NCBI GenBank assembly: GCA_965224495.1
Contig: CBDCZI010000020.1
Location: 140,089-204,088, forward strand
DNA: 64,000 nt
Direction of reading: 5' to 3'
From: CBDCZI01 sp965224495
Lineage (GTDB): Bacteria > Bacteroidota > Bacteroidia > Cytophagales > JAAEPT01
Below the pieces are notes generated by a model, which worked only from the letters and a program-made list of their open reading frames with translations, ran no database searches and was not told the DNA's origin. Positions 8,869 through 17,340 of this stretch are shown in pieces (position 1 is the stretch's first letter; every line of letters begins with the position of its first letter). Both the position numbers and the translations under genes were made by a program.

Positions 8869-9375
8869 ATGAGATTATTATTTTCTTTCGTATTGATGAC
8901 CTTTTTACTTGTCAGTTGTAAAACTACAGCACAAAGTTCTAAAAAAGGCAAAGGTTATTATGAGGATTTGAGTGAAGTTCGACCGACCTACAAGGTGATA
9001 GAAGATACTTCAGAAGTGGAAGTGGTTGCGACTGAAACGTTACCTAGTATGGAGGTCAAACAACAAATTGACTCTGTCATTACGAAAATAGCAAAGTATA
9101 ATAAAGTAAACCCACCAAATATTAAGGGGTTTCGAGTACAGATATACAATGGTTCGAGCCAATCAAAAGCAAATGGTTCGTTAGCAAAGGCAAGAAGTAT
9201 TTTAGGAAAAAATGTTTATGGTGAGGCCAAATGGAAATCACCTGTTTTTAGAACTAGGGTAGGTTGTTTCGTTGACCGATTAAATGCTTATAAAGTGTAC
9301 TTGCAATTGCAAGACGAGTTCCCTCATGCTTTAGTTGTTCCTGACAATCACCTCTCAGCAGATTGTGTGCATTAA
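8869..9375 (+). CDS. SPOR-domain lipoprotein
   Basis: Predicted lipoprotein: the lipobox is LLVSC, with Cys17 as the acylation site. A charged linker follows, and the C-terminal ~75 residues (from GFRVQIYNG through RVGCF to VVPD) form a SPOR domain, which in characterised proteins binds glycan strands lacking stem peptides, often at division sites. The protein has 168 residues. An IS element has landed 50 bases downstream, between this gene and the hairpin terminator at 10588. Confidence 0.85.
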   Translation: MRLLFSFVLMTFLLVSCKTTAQSSKKGKGYYEDLSEVRPTYKVIEDTSEVEVVATETLPSMEVKQQIDSVITKIAKYNKVNPPNIKGFRVQIYNGSSQSKANGSLAKARSILGKNVYGEAKWKSPVFRTRVGCFVDRLNAYKVYLQLQDEFPHALVVPDNHLSADCVH

Positions 9376-9425
9376 TTCAAACAAAAACTGTCTGGAATAG
9401 ACATTGCCATTTTTACAAAAAAGTT

Positions 9426-9453
9426 GGCTGTGTTCCATTTAAAAGTTGGTAAA
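9426..9453 (+). repeat. IS left terminal inverted repeat
   Basis: 28 bases beginning GGCTGTGTTCCATTT. It differs from the right end at two positions. Confidence 0.9.
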
Positions 9454-9468
9454 ATAGCCTATAAATTT

Positions 9469-10494
9469 TCAATCTTTCAAATTAGAATAATTAGTTAGGT
9501 AAATTTGATAATTCACCTCTCTTTTCATAAAATCACTCCAGGAAGTATGGCTATGAAATGATTCATCAAAGAAATCAATTGAACTTTGTTTTAAAGACTC
9601 AATTAGAGTAAACCAATTACAATAATTGTGTAAATACTTTGTTGCAACACCTTTAAACCCTCTATTGACCAATGTTTTTAATCTACCAGCTTTTTCATTA
9701 ATAGTGTTGACATGATATATTTTAGCTCTCGAATGGTATTTTGCTAAAAATGTCTCGTGCTGAATTCTAAAAGCCTTGGCAAAAGCCTTTAATGATGGGT
9801 GTTTATCTGAAGTTAAAATATTTGTCTCTTTATTTATGATTCCACCAATTGATTTTTTAACATCAGAAGCCTTTAGTCGACCAATTCTAACAACATCTAA
9901 AATCAGGTCACCTTCTCTATCTGCTGTTGCTAATACCTTGACCGATTCAGAATTATCACCTTGTTTATTGTTTTGTCGTCCTCTCTTTTTAGAGGAACTT
10001 AAGTTTTTTCTTCCTTTTTGATTAAAGCTGTAATGTAAATCATCAATTTCCACAATACCAAATAACTTTGTTGCCTTTTTAGCTATTGCAAATAGTATTT
10101 TATGTCGCCAAAAGAAAGCTGTTTTATGACAAACATTTATTCTCTTCCCCATTTCTCTTGTGGAATAAAAATCACCATTAAACATCGTATCAACGTACTC
10201 ATACCATTTATCTTTCAACTGTAAACGATGAATAGCTGAACCAGTGGAGTCCGAAAAAATGGTTTTACATGTCTGTTTTTTACATTGGTAACGCTGTTCT
10301 AATGATTTATTAAAACCATATTTAATAAAGTGATGCGACCCGCATTTTGGACAGCAATCTCGTTTATATTCTTCTGTTTTTGATTGGTAAGTATTCTTGT
10401 TCTCTAAAATTTGAAACTTCAATTTCTCTACAAGAATTTCTTTTTCATCAGTTGGTAACTGACTTAAGCGAGTAAATATATTTTTGAAAAGCAT
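9469..10494 (-). CDS. IS1595-family (ISXO2-like) transposase
   Basis: DDE-type transposase of 341 residues, full length. The N-terminus has a zinc-ribbon: CPKCG near residue 48 and CKKQTC near residue 70. The catalytic core begins IVEIDDLHY (first Asp), continues with LTSDKHPSL (second Asp), and then has the YHVNTINEKAGRLK segment typical of the family, where the third acidic/Asn position lies. The ATG start at 10494 is about 55 bases inside the right inverted repeat. It reads towards the 3' end of the SPOR gene. No passenger gene is present. Confidence 0.92.
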   Translation of the reverse strand: MLFKNIFTRLSQLPTDEKEILVEKLKFQILENKNTYQSKTEEYKRDCCPKCGSHHFIKYGFNKSLEQRYQCKKQTCKTIFSDSTGSAIHRLQLKDKWYEYVDTMFNGDFYSTREMGKRINVCHKTAFFWRHKILFAIAKKATKLFGIVEIDDLHYSFNQKGRKNLSSSKKRGRQNNKQGDNSESVKVLATADREGDLILDVVRIGRLKASDVKKSIGGIINKETNILTSDKHPSLKAFAKAFRIQHETFLAKYHSRAKIYHVNTINEKAGRLKTLVNRGFKGVATKYLHNYCNWFTLIESLKQSSIDFFDESFHSHTSWSDFMKREVNYQIYLTNYSNLKD

Positions 10495-10550
10495 AGCATA
10501 AATAGTTGGTTCTATTTATAAAACACTCAAAACGAAAAGTTCGTGCTTGA

Positions 10551-10578
10551 TTTACCAACTTTTTAGTGGAACACAGCC
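10551..10578 (-). repeat. IS right terminal inverted repeat
   Basis: Reverse complement of the left end apart from two mismatches; it is followed directly by the second AAAAAGTT target copy. Confidence 0.9.
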
Positions 10579-10587
10579 AAAAAGTTT

Positions 10588-10625
10588 AATTAGCACCATC
10601 GTTTCCAATGGTGCTAATTTTTTTC
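10588..10625 (+). terminator. Intrinsic terminator, originally of the SPOR gene
   Basis: AATTAGCACCAT (10588-10599) pairs with ATGGTGCTAATT (10608-10619), loop of 8, followed by a T-run. The IS has moved it 1.2 kb away from the SPOR gene; it now lies just outside the IS right end. Confidence 0.8.
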
Positions 10626-10771
10626 TTAATGGGTTTTTACTACGGCTTTTGTTTCTAATCTCACAACGTACCTATACTCTTTTTGAGTACGTTAAGTATT
10701 CATTTTCTACCTTGCGCTCGTAATACTATTCAGGCTCGCTAACAGGTGTAAATAAAGAGCAGAGACACTCC

Positions 10772-11428
10772 TTATGTCAACTCGCTAACCCAAGTAGTTA
10801 TTTGTTCGACAAAGGCAGGCAACACCTCTGGAGCAACACCAATTACAAATAATATACCCCAAAGTCCACCATAATAGTGTGCCTCGTGACTGATATTGTC
10901 AGTACTTCCTTTTCTTGCCAAATAATTGGAGTAAAACAAGTAACCAATCCCTACGATAAAGGCAGGAATACCTATTGGAATAAAAAACAGATGTAATTTA
11001 TGGAGTGGGTAAAGTAAAATATAGGCAAACAAAACAGAAGAAACACCTCCACTTGCTCCCAATGATTGGTACCAAGAATGGTTTTTGTGCTTGATAAATA
11101 TAGAAATATGACTGACAATCACGCCCAATAAAAACAAAGCTAACGTAGCTATTTTTCCATTTACATCACCCAAGAATTGGTTAAATGTACGTTCCATAAT
11201 TCCTGAGAATTGAGCAAAAACATACATATTAAACAGTAAGTGCATCCAGTCGCCGTGAATAAACCCTGATGTTAAAAAACGGTACCATTCGTTGGTTTCT
11301 TTGATACGGTAAGGTGAAAAAATCAATTTATTTTTCAAATCATTGTTGCTGAATGCAAAAAAACTTGTTAAGCCTATCAAGGCTATTAATAATATGGTAA
11401 TTGGGGTGGTTTCTATACTTAAATTCAT
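10772..11428 (-). CDS. Rhomboid-family intramembrane serine protease
   Basis: Six-helix membrane protease that cleaves substrate transmembrane segments. The catalytic serine is in GASGGVSS (GxSG motif), the catalytic histidine in SHEAHYYGGLWG, and the oxyanion-stabilising Asn region in HLLFNMYVF with the preceding histidines. All expected active residues are present; length 218. It starts 4 bases after the polyprenyl synthase stop and is probably co-transcribed with it. The substrate is unknown. Confidence 0.88.
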   Translation of the reverse strand: MNLSIETTPITILLIALIGLTSFFAFSNNDLKNKLIFSPYRIKETNEWYRFLTSGFIHGDWMHLLFNMYVFAQFSGIMERTFNQFLGDVNGKIATLALFLLGVIVSHISIFIKHKNHSWYQSLGASGGVSSVLFAYILLYPLHKLHLFFIPIGIPAFIVGIGYLFYSNYLARKGSTDNISHEAHYYGGLWGILFVIGVAPEVLPAFVEQITTWVSELT

Positions 11429-11431
11429 CTG

Positions 11432-12412
11432 TTAATGGTCTCTATTGATAAGAAATTGAGTAAATGTAAGTAACTCTTTTTTACGTTCGTCAGCAACTTT
11501 CAAGACAGCTAATTTGGCAAACCCTTGTTTGAAATAGTCATTCATCAACTCTTCACTCAGTGTTTTAATTCCTAAATCAGTATAAATCGTTGTTACTGCT
11601 TTTATTTTTTCTTCGTTGTCAAATTCTTTTGTTGTAAGCCAATGGTTCAACTCTTTTAACTGCTCTCCTTTGGCTAATTCTAAGGCTTTGATGAGTAGGT
11701 ATGTTTTTTTATTAGATAAGATATCTCCTCCTATCTGTTTACCTACTTTTGCTTGTTCGCCAAAAACGTCTAACAAATCGTCTTTTAGTTGGAACCCAAC
11801 ACCAATCAGCGTTCCAAATTCTTTTACTAATTGTTGTTGTTGCGGTGTTGCCCCTCCAATAATAGCACCCAATTCTTGACTAAACCCTAACAAAACAGCT
11901 GTTTTTAAACGTATCATATTGATGTATTCGTCAGTAGAAACAGTAGTAAGTTCTTCAAAGTTCATGTCGTATTGTTGCCCTTCACAAACTTCAGCAGCAC
12001 ATTGATTAAACTTTTGAATGGCCGGTTTAAACAATTCTGGTTCTAAAGACAATAAGGCATCGTAAGCACGTACCATCATCACGTCACCACTTAATATGGC
12101 AATATTTTGATTCCATTTTTCGTGTACCGTTGTTTGTCCTCGACGTAGAGGTGCTTCGTCCATAATATCGTCGTGCATAAGCGTGAAATTGTGAAAAATC
12201 TCAATAGCTAATGACGGAGCAATTGCTTTTTGGTAATCGTCTATAAATAGCTTGGCCGTCAGAATACATAAAATCGGACGTAAACGTTTTCCTCCAAGTT
12301 TTAAAATGTAACGAATAGGTTCGTACAACTCTTTGGGCTCGTCTCCAAAAGGAAACTGTTCCAATTCTTTTGTAAGCTGTTCTTGTAAATCGGTAAGTAC
12401 TTGTTTGTCCAT
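11432..12412 (-). CDS. Polyprenyl (trans-isoprenyl) diphosphate synthase
   Basis: Condenses isopentenyl diphosphate with allylic diphosphates. First aspartate-rich motif: DDIMDEAPLRRG near residue 80. Second: QLKDDLLD near residue 210, followed by the KQIGGDILSNKKTYL segment. The 326 residues match the family. Chain length cannot be decided here: farnesyl, geranylgeranyl or longer products (for menaquinone or undecaprenyl precursors) are possible. It forms a two-gene unit with the rhomboid protease. Confidence 0.9.
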   Translation of the reverse strand: MDKQVLTDLQEQLTKELEQFPFGDEPKELYEPIRYILKLGGKRLRPILCILTAKLFIDDYQKAIAPSLAIEIFHNFTLMHDDIMDEAPLRRGQTTVHEKWNQNIAILSGDVMMVRAYDALLSLEPELFKPAIQKFNQCAAEVCEGQQYDMNFEELTTVSTDEYINMIRLKTAVLLGFSQELGAIIGGATPQQQQLVKEFGTLIGVGFQLKDDLLDVFGEQAKVGKQIGGDILSNKKTYLLIKALELAKGEQLKELNHWLTTKEFDNEEKIKAVTTIYTDLGIKTLSEELMNDYFKQGFAKLAVLKVADERKKELLTFTQFLINRDH

Positions 12413-12470
12413 TGTAATATTATTGACCTAAAAACATACAAAGAAACAACTTTTTGAAGTGACAAAAAAG

Positions 12471-12506
12471 AAACCCCAACGAAGTCTTACTTTCGTTGGG
12501 GTTTTT
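12471..12506. terminator. Terminator of the MS-channel-like gene
   Basis: AAACCCCAACGAA (12471-12483) pairs with TTCGTTGGGGTTT (12492-12504). On the minus strand the stem is followed by a T-rich run, as expected for the gene ending at 12544; T residues also follow on the plus strand. Confidence 0.85.
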
Positions 12507-12543
12507 AATAGGTAATCGTAGTGAAACCTACATATCATGACTC

Positions 12544-13701
12544 TTATTTTTTATTGAATTTATCAATAATCTTAGCCATTTGTTTACCTGCAGCTTCTCG
12601 CCCACCAAGTCCAAACGACAAGGCTATCGTTACCGCTATTGTTCCTAATGTAATTCCAAAGGCAAGGTTAACAATCTCATCTGCTAAGCCCATTGTTCTT
12701 AACCCCATCGCTAAGAAGATAGCTAAAACGGCTATTTTAATTACTGAAGCGACAAACTTATTGTCCGTTCCTTTCGCAAAACTATTAGATGCCAACGTAG
12801 CCACCCAATTCCCTATCGCCAAGATAACTAAGCCTAATAAAATCTTACTTGAATATTCGACAACTGTGTGTAAGATATTAGTCAATTGCGTAAACTCTAA
12901 TTTCTCCACCGCCGTCATTATTCCAAATACAACAATAAAGAAATAAACGATGTTCCCAATTACTTTAGAAACGTTTGTGTCTCCCGATATTTCTCCTAAG
13001 TTTGCTTTTTCAAGTACTTTGTTTAGGTTCATTGTTTCCAACAGTTCACGGATAAACCCACTCAAGAAACGACCACCGACAACAAATAGAGTGACGATTA
13101 CTACAGCAACCAAAATACGTGGAATTGCCGTAAAGAAATCTTGTAACATAGCGGTTGCTGGCTCTGAAACAGCATCCATATTCAAGATATTCAATGCGGT
13201 AATCAGCATCGGGATAAAGATGAAAATGAAAACTATTTTTTTAAGTATCGCTACCAAATTCACGTTTGTAGGTAAATTTAACTTCGGCACAAACTTCTGG
13301 ATAGTGTCTCCTGACAGCCCTACCAATTCGGAAACGATATTGGCCAGCATATAACCAATATAACCAACTAACCCTGCCCCAAAGACATTAGGTAAGAAAC
13401 CTAAAAACTCGTTAAGCATATTTTTCAACGGGTCTAATGTACTACTCAATCCTAATTTATCAAGTGCAATAACAAAGACAAATATCATTATCAGAAAATA
13501 AACAAGTTTACTTATTAGTGATGATATTTCTAATTTGTCATTTTTCAAAGCACGATCAACGCCTGCTTTACTGGCTAACTTTTTAACCATTCGCTTAAAG
13601 AAGCCTGCGATAAACCAACCGACGACAATAATGACGACTGCCGCTATAGGCCCGCCAAACGAACCCATTAATCCTTTAAAAGTATCTAAGAACTTTTCCA
13701 T
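12544..13701 (-). CDS. Mechanosensitive channel-like TM-helix repeat protein
   Basis: 385-residue integral membrane protein with repeated hydrophobic segments in two similar halves (each with a GW/GR helix, a charged KxLxKAxL linker, and a VxxVVYFxIxxF-type helix), resembling the conserved TM helix of MscS-related proteins. It lacks the beta-rich MscS cytoplasmic domain, so gating activity is not assured. The most likely role is a small-conductance or structural membrane protein. A 15-bp palindrome sits just upstream (13713-13727). Confidence 0.75.
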   Translation of the reverse strand: MEKFLDTFKGLMGSFGGPIAAVVIIVVGWFIAGFFKRMVKKLASKAGVDRALKNDKLEISSLISKLVYFLIMIFVFVIALDKLGLSSTLDPLKNMLNEFLGFLPNVFGAGLVGYIGYMLANIVSELVGLSGDTIQKFVPKLNLPTNVNLVAILKKIVFIFIFIPMLITALNILNMDAVSEPATAMLQDFFTAIPRILVAVVIVTLFVVGGRFLSGFIRELLETMNLNKVLEKANLGEISGDTNVSKVIGNIVYFFIVVFGIMTAVEKLEFTQLTNILHTVVEYSSKILLGLVILAIGNWVATLASNSFAKGTDNKFVASVIKIAVLAIFLAMGLRTMGLADEIVNLAFGITLGTIAVTIALSFGLGGREAAGKQMAKIIDKFNKK

Positions 13702-13712
13702 AATAATTGCTT

Positions 13713-13727
13713 TTAGTTAGTAACTAA
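13713..13727. promoter_or_regulatory. Palindrome TTAGTTA-G-TAACTAA upstream of the MS-channel-like gene
   Basis: Perfect palindrome with one centre base, 12 bases from the start codon of the minus-strand gene ending at 13701. A possible repressor site. Confidence 0.35.
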
Positions 13728-14007
13728 TTGAATTACAGCTGAACTCAGCTATAAAAATAAAACTCAATATGCTTATACGTTAACTAGCTACTTATGGGCG
13801 ATTATTGTTTTTTGTACGAAGATCTACTCCATAACTTATTGATGAATACTGAATTAGTACTCGTGTATTTTATGACAAAATCACAACGCGAACCGACTTG
13901 GCTAAAAAACACTTTTAAATCTGACAAAAGTCAGCTTGGGAGAGAATTGAATTACCTACTTTTGAATATTACCCATAGGGTAAGGTAAATTGAATAGAGT
14001 GGTATAG

Positions 14008-14042
14008 AATTCCAATTTGAGCTTTCAGATTGGAATTTTTTT
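14008..14042 (+). terminator. Plus-strand intrinsic terminator
   Basis: AATTCCAAT (14008-14016) pairs with ATTGGAATT (14029-14037), followed by a 7-T run on the plus strand only. Nothing clearly coding precedes it on that strand. Confidence 0.75.
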
Positions 14043-14047
14043 ATGCT

Positions 14048-14266
14048 TTATTTTCTAAGCGAAATCAAATATATCTTTTCGATACGGTCTCTTGCCCAGG
14101 GTGTTTTTCTTAAAAATGTTAAACTCGATTTTATCGATGGGTTGTGCGTAAAACAACGAATATCAATTTTATCAGCCATTTCTTCCCAGCCATATTTATC
14201 GACAAGGTGCTCTAAAATAGTAACTAACTTAATACCGTGTAAAGGGTCATTTGATTGTTCTGCCAT
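14048..14266 (-). CDS. VF530-family (DUF2132) DNA-binding protein
   Basis: 72-residue protein carrying the family signature: DPLHGIKL, LVDKYGWEEMADKI, CFTHNPSIKSSLTFLRKTPWARDRIE. The Vibrio VF530 structure shows a small helical fold and the family is described as DNA-binding; the cellular role is unknown. It is the last gene of a minus-strand unit with the DCC and glutaminyl cyclase genes, 4 bases after the DCC stop. Confidence 0.9.
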   Translation of the reverse strand: MAEQSNDPLHGIKLVTILEHLVDKYGWEEMADKIDIRCFTHNPSIKSSLTFLRKTPWARDRIEKIYLISLRK

Positions 14267-14270
14267 ATTC

Positions 14271-14687
14271 TTAACTTAAAAACCTGTTTTTATATTTAGG
14301 GTCGGGCAAAAAGCATACCGATGATTTCCCAAACCATTTGTAACGGTTATTCGCTATTTTATCATAAACAAAATCTCGAACACAACGTGGAATTATTTTC
14401 AATAACCAACTTGCCTGATAAACTCCACCCAAATATGTACTCGCCTCAAGTACGCCATCTGATTTTAACCAAATCTTGTTGCCTTTTATCAATACTAAAG
14501 AGTCAAAATTACCGAGAGGTAAATCAAACTTACACAATAATTGCTGACCAATTTCGGATTGTAACGAAGCAAATTTTAATTTGGCGTTTTTATCTCGTTT
14601 CAAAAAAAACTGAACGCCCTTACTACAAAGTCCGCAAACACCATCAAAAAGGAGGATAGGTTCGGTACTATTTAGTGACTTATTCAC
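14271..14687 (-). CDS. DCC-family thiol-disulfide oxidoreductase-like protein (DUF393)
   Basis: 138 residues with the DGVCGLC motif near residue 15 that names the family, in a thioredoxin-like context, and the conserved tail DKIANNRYKWFG and CFLPDP. A redox role is inferred from the CxxC only. The start is GTG at 14687, which overlaps the upstream stop by 8 bases (translational coupling). Confidence 0.85.
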   Translation of the reverse strand: MNKSLNSTEPILLFDGVCGLCSKGVQFFLKRDKNAKLKFASLQSEIGQQLLCKFDLPLGNFDSLVLIKGNKIWLKSDGVLEASTYLGGVYQASWLLKIIPRCVRDFVYDKIANNRYKWFGKSSVCFLPDPKYKNRFLS

Positions 14688-15765
14688 CGATTTTTACTTC
14701 AAACAATTTCGACCAATGTTTCCCTGTAATATAAAAAGTTTCACTGTCAGGATTGTAAGCGATACCATTTAATACTTCACTTTCTGGGTCTTGCAATTTT
14801 TGTGTGTCAGCAATTGATAAGAGCGAAGAAAAGTCTATTTTACCGACTACCTCTCCTGTTTTAGCATCTATTTTAAGTATCGTATTCGATAAATAAATGT
14901 TCGCATAAATAAATCCATTGACATATTCGAGTTCGTTGAGGTTGCGGTAGGTTTGTTCTTCATCACCCACTTTTACAAAACGGTAAGGCGTTAAGGCTGG
15001 TTCGTTCCAGAAAAACAAACGGTCACTTCCGTCTGAAACAATCAATTTTTCTTCGCCATAAGTCATCCCCCAACCTTCAATATTTAAAGGAAAATAAAAT
15101 GGCTGAATTTTATTTAATGTTTTCAAATCATAGACATAACCTTCTCTTGCTTTCCACGTCAATTGGTAGATTCTATCCTTAACAACCGATATCCCTTCGG
15201 CAAAATGATGCGATGGAACTTGTTTTTGTTGTTTAACTTCGCCCGTTTTGATAGCTACTTTCCGAATAGATGATTGTCCGTACAAACCTGTACCTTCATA
15301 TAAAAAACCATTGTGGTATTGCAAACCTTGTGTGTAAGCATCTTCGCGATGCGGGTAAGTATTTACGATTTTATAAGTTAATTTTTCTGGAATGGTAATT
15401 CCCCAAATCTCTATCGCCTTTGTTTTTGTTTGTGTTGATTTGTCTGAAAAATATGCTCGAAATGAATAATTGTTTTGTCCTAACAACAAACTTGTCGTTG
15501 GTACACGTTCTTTTAACTTTTTGATGGTTACAAAATCTTGCCCCTCAGCTAAAATAACAACGCTATCTAAGTTGTTATTTTTATCGATATTGGTAAATTC
15601 GAAGTCAATAGACTCACCAAAAGTATAAGGTTTTAATTCGTAAGAAACCTTAAAAAAGTCTGTTTGTACCTTGTTTGGTCGCTTAGATGGTTTTCTATTG
15701 TCACTTTTATCACAGCTTACTGCAACCAACAACACAACCACTAAAAGTGTTAAAATTTTCTTCAT
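14680..15765 (-). CDS. Glutaminyl-peptide cyclotransferase, lipoprotein
   Basis: Predicted to convert N-terminal glutamine of exported peptides to pyroglutamate. Residues 1-17 form a lipoprotein signal (VSC, acylated Cys18), followed by an Ig-like stretch to about residue 130. The beta-propeller domain follows, with family motifs YTQGLQY, LYEGTGLYGQSS, HHFAEGI, EGWGMTY, LNELEYVNGFIYANIY and LNGIAYNPDSETFYITGKHW. It is of the plant/bacterial beta-propeller type, not the animal zinc type. First gene of the three-gene unit, with a good promoter at 15791-15820. Confidence 0.88.
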   Translation of the reverse strand: MKKILTLLVVVLLVAVSCDKSDNRKPSKRPNKVQTDFFKVSYELKPYTFGESIDFEFTNIDKNNNLDSVVILAEGQDFVTIKKLKERVPTTSLLLGQNNYSFRAYFSDKSTQTKTKAIEIWGITIPEKLTYKIVNTYPHREDAYTQGLQYHNGFLYEGTGLYGQSSIRKVAIKTGEVKQQKQVPSHHFAEGISVVKDRIYQLTWKAREGYVYDLKTLNKIQPFYFPLNIEGWGMTYGEEKLIVSDGSDRLFFWNEPALTPYRFVKVGDEEQTYRNLNELEYVNGFIYANIYLSNTILKIDAKTGEVVGKIDFSSLLSIADTQKLQDPESEVLNGIAYNPDSETFYITGKHWSKLFEVKIGE

Positions 15766-15790
15766 TCTTTATTCACCCAGATTTATTATA

Positions 15791-15820
15791 CAAATATAAA
15801 CTTAGCGTATTTACTTCCAA
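15791..15820 (-). promoter_or_regulatory. Promoter of the glutaminyl cyclase operon
   Basis: On the minus strand: TTG (15820-15818), 19 bases, then TATATTTG (15798-15791). Both boxes and the spacing fit the Bacteroidetes consensus, leaving a leader of about 20 bases. Confidence 0.7.
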
Positions 15821-15944
15821 TGTTTTAACAAAGACAATTAGCTTATTGTTGATATGTTTTTTTTGTTTTCATCAAAAAATAAACACTTCCAAATGAACTT
15901 TATCTTTTGGTAAAAGTGTTTTCTACCCGCACGACACAAACACA

Positions 15945-16262
15945 ATGAAAACAAACGATTACAAACTTACGGTAACAGACTGTTGCAAATATTCTTACGA
16001 GGATAACGAAGCGGTTACACAAATCAAAAAATGGATTTTATCTTTAAATACAGCAACTTGTTGTTCAGATGAAATTGTCATTTCGCAACACCGCCAATTA
16101 TTGGATGATGGTAGTAATCCAAAACATACCTTAATTTGTATTTGCGACACAAAAGCACCCGTTATCAAAATAGAAAAAGCGGTTACGGAAATAACTTTGG
16201 AAGATATTTTGGGTGTTTACAACAAGATAAATTCACAAGAAGAGCTACTTACTTCAATATAA
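15945..16262 (+). CDS. Hypothetical protein, 105 residues
   Basis: Not recognised. It has no signal peptide or membrane segment and is mildly acidic, with cysteines grouped as CC (13-14), CC (39-40) and CIC (68-70), which could bind metal, though no known motif fits. It stands alone on the plus strand, and its 3' end overlaps the converging AlkC-like gene by 14 bases. Codon use looks ordinary, so I treat it as probably real. Confidence 0.5.
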   Translation: MKTNDYKLTVTDCCKYSYEDNEAVTQIKKWILSLNTATCCSDEIVISQHRQLLDDGSNPKHTLICICDTKAPVIKIEKAVTEITLEDILGVYNKINSQEELLTSI

Positions 16263-17328
16263 AGTCAAGCGTTGCTTTCTCTTCTCCATTGACTAAAACA
16301 GTGATTTTATGTGCTCCTGCATAATGTTTACGTGTACTCAATTCTTTAAATGAAATTTTTTTGGTTACAGTAAATATTTCATTTGCTCCAAGTACCGCTT
16401 CTTTCAATTTAAAAACCTTGGGGTTCATCTGCCCATTTTTTCTTTGGTAATAAATGGTATAATCAATCAAAACGGGGGTTTCTTTGTTTGATTTATTCTC
16501 TAATTCAAATGAAAAATGAGTTTCTCCTCCAAGAGCAATTTCATTCGCTCCAAGTTCAAATTGTTTGATTTCCAAATCAACAGGTTTTGGGTAGCCTAAA
16601 AACTCAAAAACTCGACTATCTCCGTTTTTTATGAGTGTTCGTAAACCTTTTTTAATTATCCAGCTCGTATTTTTTTGTGAATTATCCCACGAATGAATTA
16701 AGTTTAGTACAAAATCGGAATGCTTTTTTGTTAAATCATTCAGATGGTTTCCTATCGACTTACGGACATACAACGAAGGGTCATTATTTAATCGTGTCAA
16801 AATAGTTTCACTGACCGTTGGGTAATCAAGGTGGTCGGTTAACTTAAACGACCACGGCAATATCGGACGCAATCCCTCAGAAGACAAACGGCGTACGTGT
16901 TCATTTTTATGCAGACTCCATTGCTCCATTTGTGCAACGGTTTCTTGTGGGTATTTTCTTAAAAAGGGACGTATCGCAAATTCGGAAGAGAAGTAAGGTG
17001 TCAGTTCTTCCAACGCATCGATAGAGAGTGCATAATTATCTAAACCATACCTCATCACAAAATCAGGAAATAGCATTCCTGTAAAGTCTTTGAAATCGGG
17101 TGCTATTTCCAAAACCAAAGCTAAACTTGTAGTATAGTCTTCGGGCAAACAAGTACGTAAAGCGGTTGAACATAATTTCATTCGCTCTAACAATTCGAGG
17201 TTTTTGTAATTGTCAGTTATTGCCAAGTAAAATTTAGATTTATCTAATTTGGGGTAAACTGACTGAGTAACTGCGGTTAGTTTATCATAAAACTTGGGGT
17301 TGAAAAATTGGTTTTTGAGTAACTCCAT
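16249..17328 (-). CDS. DNA alkylation repair protein, AlkC-like
   Basis: Predicted DNA glycosylase removing alkylated purines such as 3-methyladenine. Residues 1 to about 240 are helical repeats of the HEAT-like (ALK) type; segments such as EGLRPILPWSF and DPSLYVRKSIGNHLND are typical. From about 260 to 359 the sequence becomes beta-rich (FELENKS, VLIDYTIYY, KHYAGAHKITVLVNG), consistent with the C-terminal immunoglobulin-like domain known in AlkC. AlkD lacks this domain, which is why I favour AlkC. The two upstream membrane and TA genes are unrelated. Confidence 0.72.
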   Translation of the reverse strand: MELLKNQFFNPKFYDKLTAVTQSVYPKLDKSKFYLAITDNYKNLELLERMKLCSTALRTCLPEDYTTSLALVLEIAPDFKDFTGMLFPDFVMRYGLDNYALSIDALEELTPYFSSEFAIRPFLRKYPQETVAQMEQWSLHKNEHVRRLSSEGLRPILPWSFKLTDHLDYPTVSETILTRLNNDPSLYVRKSIGNHLNDLTKKHSDFVLNLIHSWDNSQKNTSWIIKKGLRTLIKNGDSRVFEFLGYPKPVDLEIKQFELGANEIALGGETHFSFELENKSNKETPVLIDYTIYYQRKNGQMNPKVFKLKEAVLGANEIFTVTKKISFKELSTRKHYAGAHKITVLVNGEEKATLDFILK

Positions 17329-17340
17329 CGTATTGTCTAT

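Larger units (their letters stand above)
9426..10578 (-). mobile_element. Complete IS1595-type insertion sequence
   Basis: 1153-bp element with 28-bp terminal inverted repeats (9426-9453 and 10551-10578; 26 of 28 positions match, both starting GGCTGTGTTCC at the outer end). It is flanked by an exact 8-bp direct repeat AAAAAGTT at 9418-9425 and 10579-10586; 8 bp is the target-site duplication expected of the IS1595 family. It holds one intact transposase gene on the minus strand. The perfect duplication and intact gene point to a recent insertion. Confidence 0.93.
13702..14047. other. Intergenic region with serial hairpins and an orphan terminator
   Basis: Holds the palindrome TTAGTTA-G-TAACTAA (13713-13727) and AGCTGA/TCAGCT (13737-13750) next to the MS-channel-like start. 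Further right come the hairpins CTGAC-AAAA-GTCAG (13921-13934) and TTACCC-ATA-GGGTAA (13969-13983), then a plus-strand terminator at 14008-14042. A 64-codon ORF (13794-13988) spans the hairpins but resembles nothing known to me. Either a small RNA or a small protein would explain a plus-strand terminator with no annotated gene before it. Confidence 0.4.

Noticed and set aside
9150..9160. GGTTCGAGCC, like a tRNA T-loop
   Set aside because: It lies inside the SPOR lipoprotein coding sequence and no acceptor or anticodon stems surround it.
12521..13354. Long plus-strand ORFs opposite the MS-channel-like gene
   Set aside because: They are antisense shadows of a gene with clear membrane-repeat structure and have odd composition (rich in Ala, Ile, Pro, Thr).
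13794..13988. 64-codon ORF as a confident gene
   Set aside because: No family, and hairpins cross it; kept only as part of the intergenic entry.
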